A stretch of DNA of 64,000 bases, from assembly GCA_910589415.1 (NCBI GenBank), contig OU342634.1, positions 39,610,723 to 39,674,722 on the forward strand, written 5' to 3'. The first letter of the stretch is position 1; each line of letters opens with the position of its first letter. The DNA is from Malachius bipustulatus. Taxonomy: Eukaryota > Arthropoda > Insecta > Coleoptera > Melyridae. Of this stretch, positions 57,886 to 64,000 are shown piece after piece. Under the pieces are notes generated by a model that had not been told where the DNA came from, ran no database searches, and saw only the letters and a list, made by a program, of their open reading frames with translations. A program made the position numbers and the translations under genes.

Positions 57886-60800
57886 GCTGCTAATAACCCT
57901 CAATGGTTGATGCAGCGTAATTCCATTAAAAATTTCTTATGGCAATATGAATATGCTAATAATTATGATTTGGTTTCCTGTAAGACAATATCTGTTGGAT
58001 TGTTCCAGATTCAATCTGCCGGCATCTCTGCACTGTAGGTATATGTAGCAGTTCATGTTGGAGATTACAAATAACATAATCACTGTTTTAAAATGATTTG
58101 AACACACTCTGGAATACATATTCATCCTATAACCAGAAATTCACCATTTTATTTGCTTTCGAGCTTTTCACTGACCAACGGCGGATCAGTCTCTATCTAC
58201 AATTTCTTCCCTGTCTTCCCTGAACCAGTCATCAAACTGGGTAAGTAAAGAAATGACTTTCTTGTAAATATTCGAAGATTTAATTTGATTTTAATATTGT
58301 TATAGTTCTTTCGGGGACGCAACTGTTAGACGCCATAGAACTTAACGCGTAGAGGAGAAGCCTGCGCAGTCTCATATCTTTTAAAGTTTATTGTATCATG
58401 AAGCAAGACATACCTATAACTAATACAAACGCATGTATCTGGAATTTACTCGTATTGAATTTGAATTTTACCATGTTTCCGGCTTTTAAAGTCGATTGAA
58501 TCACATATTGTGTGTGATGTGTGATGAATTAAACATTATTGCGGCCAGTTTTTTTTTTCTTCCTGGACCTATTGAACCTATAGCAGCACATAACGCCGTG
58601 AAACCTCAACCATAAGTTAATATTCATAACAAGTTCATTGGAGCAAGAGAGAGGTTTGTTTAATTTAGGAACTTTGAAATATAAATTGGATACGCTTAAT
58701 AGAATACACAAGAACGTTTTGACTATGCCTCCATACTACAACTCCAGTTATTTCGAGAGTTGAAAAGAGAACATCAACTTCCTCGTTGATGTAATATGAA
58801 TGAATATATCGTCTAAATTAGTTATTGATATTGTTAATTAATTAGTTCTTATGCAATCAAATATCAGACATCTTCTAAGCGACAAGTTTGATATGGGTAC
58901 CTAACTTTAGTAGTCTGCAAAATACTAATTTTCGTAAACTTTGAATTGAACATAAAATTACTCGTTCAAATTTAGGATTTCTAACATTAAAAGATCCACA
59001 TTACATTGTTGAGTTGGGGGCTTCAAAAATTAATTAAAAATTAAACGGAACGCTATTATACACACCTTTAATAAACTGATTAAAGGGTACAAATATAATT
59101 TGCACTAAGTTGAGGGGAGCTGCCAAAACAAATTTAAAACCTGCGATAAGATTATCATCTGCTAAGAGAGGGTGGAACCATTAATTTATTCAATTACTCA
59201 GACGCAAATATTTTTAATCCAATTACCGGCCTTCTGTTAACAAAGACGTTAACTCAAAAATTGCTGAGCCTGGCGATGATTTGTTGCTTGAGGTAATGTT
59301 TTATATCAAGATCTTAACTCAATTATTACCGCTTTGTTTATTATTAAATTTTGTGCTGTAATAACACTTAAAACAATTTCGAGGACACGGTAAATGAAAT
59401 ATTTATCATATTTTATATCTGGTCGAGTGCCGTCCTTATTCTCCTCCTAATCCTTCTCACTCTTAAAATAGTTCAGGAAACAGAGGACGAATAAAGGGAT
59501 TGCCTAGCAAAAGGTCAATTAGTCTAAATTTTTCGATATGTTTTATAGGTACATCGGGTCTAAACTAAAACCCCCAAGTTTTCGATCTACCCCCCTCCCC
59601 AAAACGCGCGAAAGCTAAAAAAAATATATTTTTTTTCAATTGTTCCAAATATAATTTTTGTATGGAGAATAAACAGACCTTTCAAACGATTTGAAAATTT
59701 AGGGATCGCAACTGTCACTGGAAGGGGGTTGACTTTAAGGATTAAATTTGTACGCTGCTGGAGCTGGGTGTCATTTTATAATCTAAAAATGACGTGCTTC
59801 GGGAATTTGTATTTATTTCATATGGCTGTTGCATACTCCATTTTTTGCAAACAGAATAGCATGACATTCAAATAATAATTGGCAGTATTAATCGTAAGCA
59901 CATTCGTGATTCCTTCCCATATTACGATTGTGCAATTTTAATTTTATTGCAGAATAATGGAAATTGCTCCAATTAAAAATTTAATAACTTTCCAACTCAC
60001 TCGCGATCTATGGCTAAGGCAAACTTTGCACAGTGAGTTACTTTATGAAACCCAGTAACACTGAAGAATATATTTCTGATGCTGTTAATGCTTTCTGATG
60101 ATTCTAAATAACAAAATCATTTAACGCATGCACTATCATAAATAAGGGTTGGAATTTTTGTCACATTTTTACATTTCACTGATCATTTTTATCTTTAGTT
60201 TATTCCACTTATTTATTTTAATTGCTTTATCTCACAATTTCTAAATCGCTCAGTTTCTAATTATCTAATTGAAATAATTTTAAAGTAATTAAAAATAACA
60301 GAAATCAAGAACAAAAAAATCTCACTGTGATCACATTTTAATAATTCAATTTTTTTTGAATAATTAACTTCCACATTCATGTAACTACCTTCGATGGGTT
60401 ATTTTTAACGATCTTATTTAATCACACATCTCACACATGACTTTTGGAAAAATTGATAAACAAATTTTAAAGAGCATGTTTCTGTTTATTTTTTATATGG
60501 GGGTGGATGTTTTTTAAATCAATAACATTTTATGAATCGTTCTGAATTGAACTAAACATGTATTTTTTAGAGCACTATTCTATTTTGTTGTAATTTTAAA
60601 CCACGTTGTTCGTTTCTATTTATTTATGTAACATTCATAACTACATTTATTAATTTGTATGTCATAATGTTTATTTGAACCTTTTACATTTCATTTTATA
60701 TTATTTCCGGATAAAAATTTTATCAAAACAATCTTGTATTCTTTATTAATAATATTTTGGCGAATTGCTCTATATTCCATGCACATTTTCTAACCATGTA

Positions 60801-61172
60801 TCTATTTATTATGCCTTGTCATGCTTTTATCTCATGTCGCATGTTCGATCGTTATTCTTATTTTATCTTGCCTTTTATTTAATTGATGCTATATTTAAAT
60901 TATCTACAGAGCATTCCTGATTTAATTGTTATTTATTGGTTTATATTTATTTATTTTTTTATTTATTTATACTTCATGAACATATTTATTTGACATAACT
61001 GTTCAACCACCTATTATTTAACTTGATTTCGAATTCATCATTATTAAAATGTAAATTTAGGTTCTTGTGTTGTGATACATTTCTGTATATTCAATCACCA
61101 GTCAGTTCTCGATCTTCTTCCAACTCATTTCAAAGGGGTGTGGATCATTTTATTGATAATCGTTCGCCGATC
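57886..61172. other. Gene-free stretch
   Basis: About 3.3 kb, mostly very AT-rich, particularly 60100-61100. No gene, RNA or complete mobile element is recognised. Confidence 0.5.
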
Positions 61173-61439
61173 TATTGAAGTAAGAATGAAAGGGCCTTAT
61201 GTGAATCTAACTAACATTTTCGTTCTTGCCAGGGTGATAATTTAAACAGCCAACTGGTAGCCTCCTAACCATCAAACCCCGGAAATGGAATCTCTCCAAC
61301 TATAGGCGGGTAGCCTCCTTAACCGGACCTCGCAACCTTGCTACCTTCCGTGCAAACGGCTATTATACTAACAACACCCATTCCCACGGTTATCTTAAAG
61401 ACCTAGATTTCAGTTTAAAATGATTCGCGCGACCGCTTA
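61173..61439 (+). repeat. Dispersed repeat R3, copy 2
   Basis: Same orientation and order of words as 35612-35879, with substitutions and indels throughout. Confidence 0.8.
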
Positions 61440-62954
61440 CGGAAGGAGTGGGGGTTTTTAATGTGGCCATTTTGTTTAAATATATTAAATTAGGGGTCGG
61501 AGGCGGGATGAAGTTAGACTTCAGGGGGGAATTTAACGAGACGTTCATGACACACAAGTTGACATCTCAAACATCAAAGTTTTTCTTTGTAAATCAGTCA
61601 GTTAGGCCTTCGATTTGGGACATTTCAGCTAAGGGGCCACATTACAGATAGAAACGCATGACCCAGGATCCTTTATTCAAAAGGTAGTTAACACTAAAGA
61701 CGGTCCCGTGACGCAGGGATTAGACATTAGTTTAAGGTTAAATAGGTTGTTACAATATTACAATACTGATTTTTTAAATTTTTTACTTTATTTTTAGACC
61801 TTCTCGCTATCTGTTTTTTCATTTAATTTAGTGTATCTAAAATAATATTTTTATCGTAACACACTTTCTCTACGCCTTTTGAATAACACGTTCATTATTA
61901 TACTGCTGATTTCGATTTAATAAGGCACTTATAAGGTTTTAGAGTGTCAAAAAAGAAAACAAACTTGATGAGTTTATTTTTGTAACCCCAGCTCTTGTTA
62001 CATAAATAGCTCCATAGTAAGCTTGTTAGGTAGGTAACTATATGAAGTTTAACCCAAGTAAACAAACATATTTCTTCCCACAGTAAAAACAATACTCTAT
62101 AATAATAATAACACGGCATACTGAACAAACACAGCCCGGTTTGGAATTGTTATGGAGACTAATCAAGATCGATTCAGTTGTCTCTAGATCAAGATCTAGA
62201 TCAGATCACAGCCCCATTATGAATTAATTCATAATAATAATTCGAGTAGTTTGTAACTATTAGTATTAGTTACATGGAAATAGACCCATTATAGATGATT
62301 GATGACGGGGTATACAAGACGCTCGATTGGAAACCAAGAGCGGGTATAATATGAAGCCATTATGATCAATTATAGCGGAGAGATGCTGATTTTAGGTGCA
62401 CTATTAAATATTAATGATTTCTGGAACGTCGAGACGGCCTCTTGGCCTTATCGCCGTTCTTTTTGTCTCTGAGCATAACTGAAATTACGCGTCGTAAATT
62501 AAGCGATGTCGGAAATGGCATTATTCCCATCTCGGGGGAGAATAAACTCCAATGAAGAGATGATTCGAGTCGGCTAGCTCGACTCTCAAATCGAATATGA
62601 ATTTCGGAATTAGATTATTGTATAGAATTTGATATTTCGAGGGTTCAGGTTTAAGTAATTCGGTAAAAATATCGTTTACCGGATATGGTTACCAATTTTA
62701 TGAACCGAATTATTTTGATAAATTAATAAAAGTTTGCTCTTTTCGTAACAAATTTAAGTCTGATATAAATCGAACTTCAGATGGAAAAAAACAGGGCAAA
62801 TGTGCGCTTTTCAATCGTCCAATTTAAATTTATTCCTCAATATTATTCTGTAATTTAAGATAAAAAAAAAGTTGAGCATATCGTAAATATCGATACGTGT
62901 TTATTGAGTTCTTAACTTTTCAAATGAATGTTGTGCGATTGCTCACCTACATAC
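61440..62954. other. Gene-free stretch with a palindrome
   Basis: No gene is recognised. A perfect 20-bp palindrome, ATTATGAATTAATTCATAAT, lies at 62216-62235, just after overlapping AGATC/GATCT words (62183-62207). A CpG-richer patch at 62420-62600 includes a GAGTCG/CGACTC inverted repeat and could be regulatory; this is compositional evidence only. Confidence 0.4.
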
Positions 62955-63133
62955 TATTGTAACGCATTTACGGCGTTAAAGTTTATTTAGACATACCTTA
63001 CATCAATATTAAAAAGATTATTTTCTCGAGCTAAAATTCTTAGCAGCGACCTTTTTCCTAAAAATATCGCGTATAAATTCACAGACCCTTGATCGGTGCA
63101 ACAGGCAAGAGAGGATTATGTGCGTCACACGCA
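62955..63133 (+). repeat. Dispersed repeat R4, copy
   Basis: Matches 56618-56794 along its length and 41154-41195 in its right part. It includes CGACCTTTTTCCTAAAAATA, ATTCACAGACCC and GTGCGTCACACGCA. Confidence 0.8.
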
Positions 63134-64000
63134 CAAAAACCGATTAGTAGGAAGTCAAATTGGATGATCTGCAAGTAGCGGGAGAAACGACGCGTAAAAG
63201 TTTAAGATATGATGGGTCTAAAACGATAAAAGGTTATTGGACCGTAATCCTTATTGGACGTAAGTGCTTCCTTTCTTTCTCTCTCTCTCGCTATCCCCAC
63301 AGTATTTTAAACGGCAACGGAAAAAGTATATTCTTCAACGAGCGGAGAATGACGAGGATGAAACTTTCATCACGAAACCACGTGAATAATGGCCATTCTC
63401 CGCGAGCTGGAGACGTTATTCTTTCTACTATTTTACGCAAAAATCACTCTTTTTCAATAACGCACCACGTTTATTAGGACTCTCCTGTCCAGTCTCATTA
63501 TCTATCTATAAAAGGTACAGAATTATGTGAACGCAGAATTAGTAATTAGAAAAACACCAGACAACAATCATGTCATCTCAACAGTAATCCTCATTGATAC
63601 GCTGATAAATATTATTATTCCACATCAACAAATAATTGTTTCACCAAGAAGTTATTCCATCCTGTACAACAGCGGCCGACTTATCCTGATTTATTATTTA
63701 AGCCATACGGCCCAAACATTAATACTCGAGTTGGGGTTGTAAAACCGGAAGGAAATGGTTAAACTGAGGGGTCTTTAGGATTCAAAGTATTCTGCTGGAA
63801 GATGTACTTTATGATTATTTAAGCGAAGCAGTCTGTGAAAAAAAATCCTAACTGATAAGGGAAGGCTTATATACAGACTGGGTGATAATTTATATTCACA
63901 AGATTGCAATTCGAGAATTAATTGCTCAATCAATGAATGAAACAACTCGACTCCTCGAAGGAGTAAATCCTAAAGTTTCTCCAGCTCGTGCAATTTTTTT
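63134..64000. other. Gene-free stretch at the window end
   Basis: Two plus-strand frames of 105 and 71 codons (63160-63477 and 63527-63742) show no family motif and no splice or promoter context that I can support. Confidence 0.4.

Overview
The window looks like gene-poor, AT-rich DNA from an arthropod, most probably an insect; the order cannot be fixed from sequence alone. The evidence is the mobile-element mix: a BEL/Pao LTR retrotransposon primed by tRNA-Tyr, two pogo/Tigger-type DNA transposon relics, degraded non-LTR retrotransposons of the Jockey/I/R1 type, a tRNA-derived SINE, and many short elements whose ends carry the word CAGGGTG. I found no confident host protein-coding gene, rRNA or tRNA. 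Nearly every long protein signal belongs to a mobile element.

Layout. 1-2600: foldback and CAGGGTG-type debris, plus a miRNA-like hairpin at 2474-2561. 4681-7100: a GC-richer non-coding island holding a dense array of stem-loop modules (5954-6480) whose copies differ mostly in loops or by compensating changes in stems. 10895-11800: minus-strand pogo-like transposase relic, followed by a LINE-like 3' tail. 13704-14288: a 585-bp, nearly perfect foldback element. 18250-19515: a tRNA-derived SINE, a diverged repeat pair and a run of 20 G. 21489-21887: a cluster of CAGACTCA words. 26330-26860: tandem repeat. 28745-30560: remains of non-LTR retrotransposons. 31002-38283: a tandem duplication at about 99.9 % identity in which one copy lacks a 2.34-kb middle segment. 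44590-44760: a cluster of ACGT cores. 45218-47570: a nearly complete pogo-like transposon with one stop codon and one frameshift. 49202-56488: a complete BEL/Pao element on the minus strand with LTRs that read as identical, a GATAT target-site duplication, a PBS, a PPT and one uninterrupted 1762-codon polyprotein. 56982-57885: a LINE RNase H/C-terminal relic. The remaining stretches hold no gene that I can recognise.

The only set of parts that clearly works together is the BEL/Pao element: LTR promoter, tRNA-Tyr primer site, Gag-protease-RT-RNase H-integrase polyprotein and polypurine tract. It is a recent insertion and may still be mobile. The most unusual structure is the stem-loop array near 6 kb, whose role is unknown.
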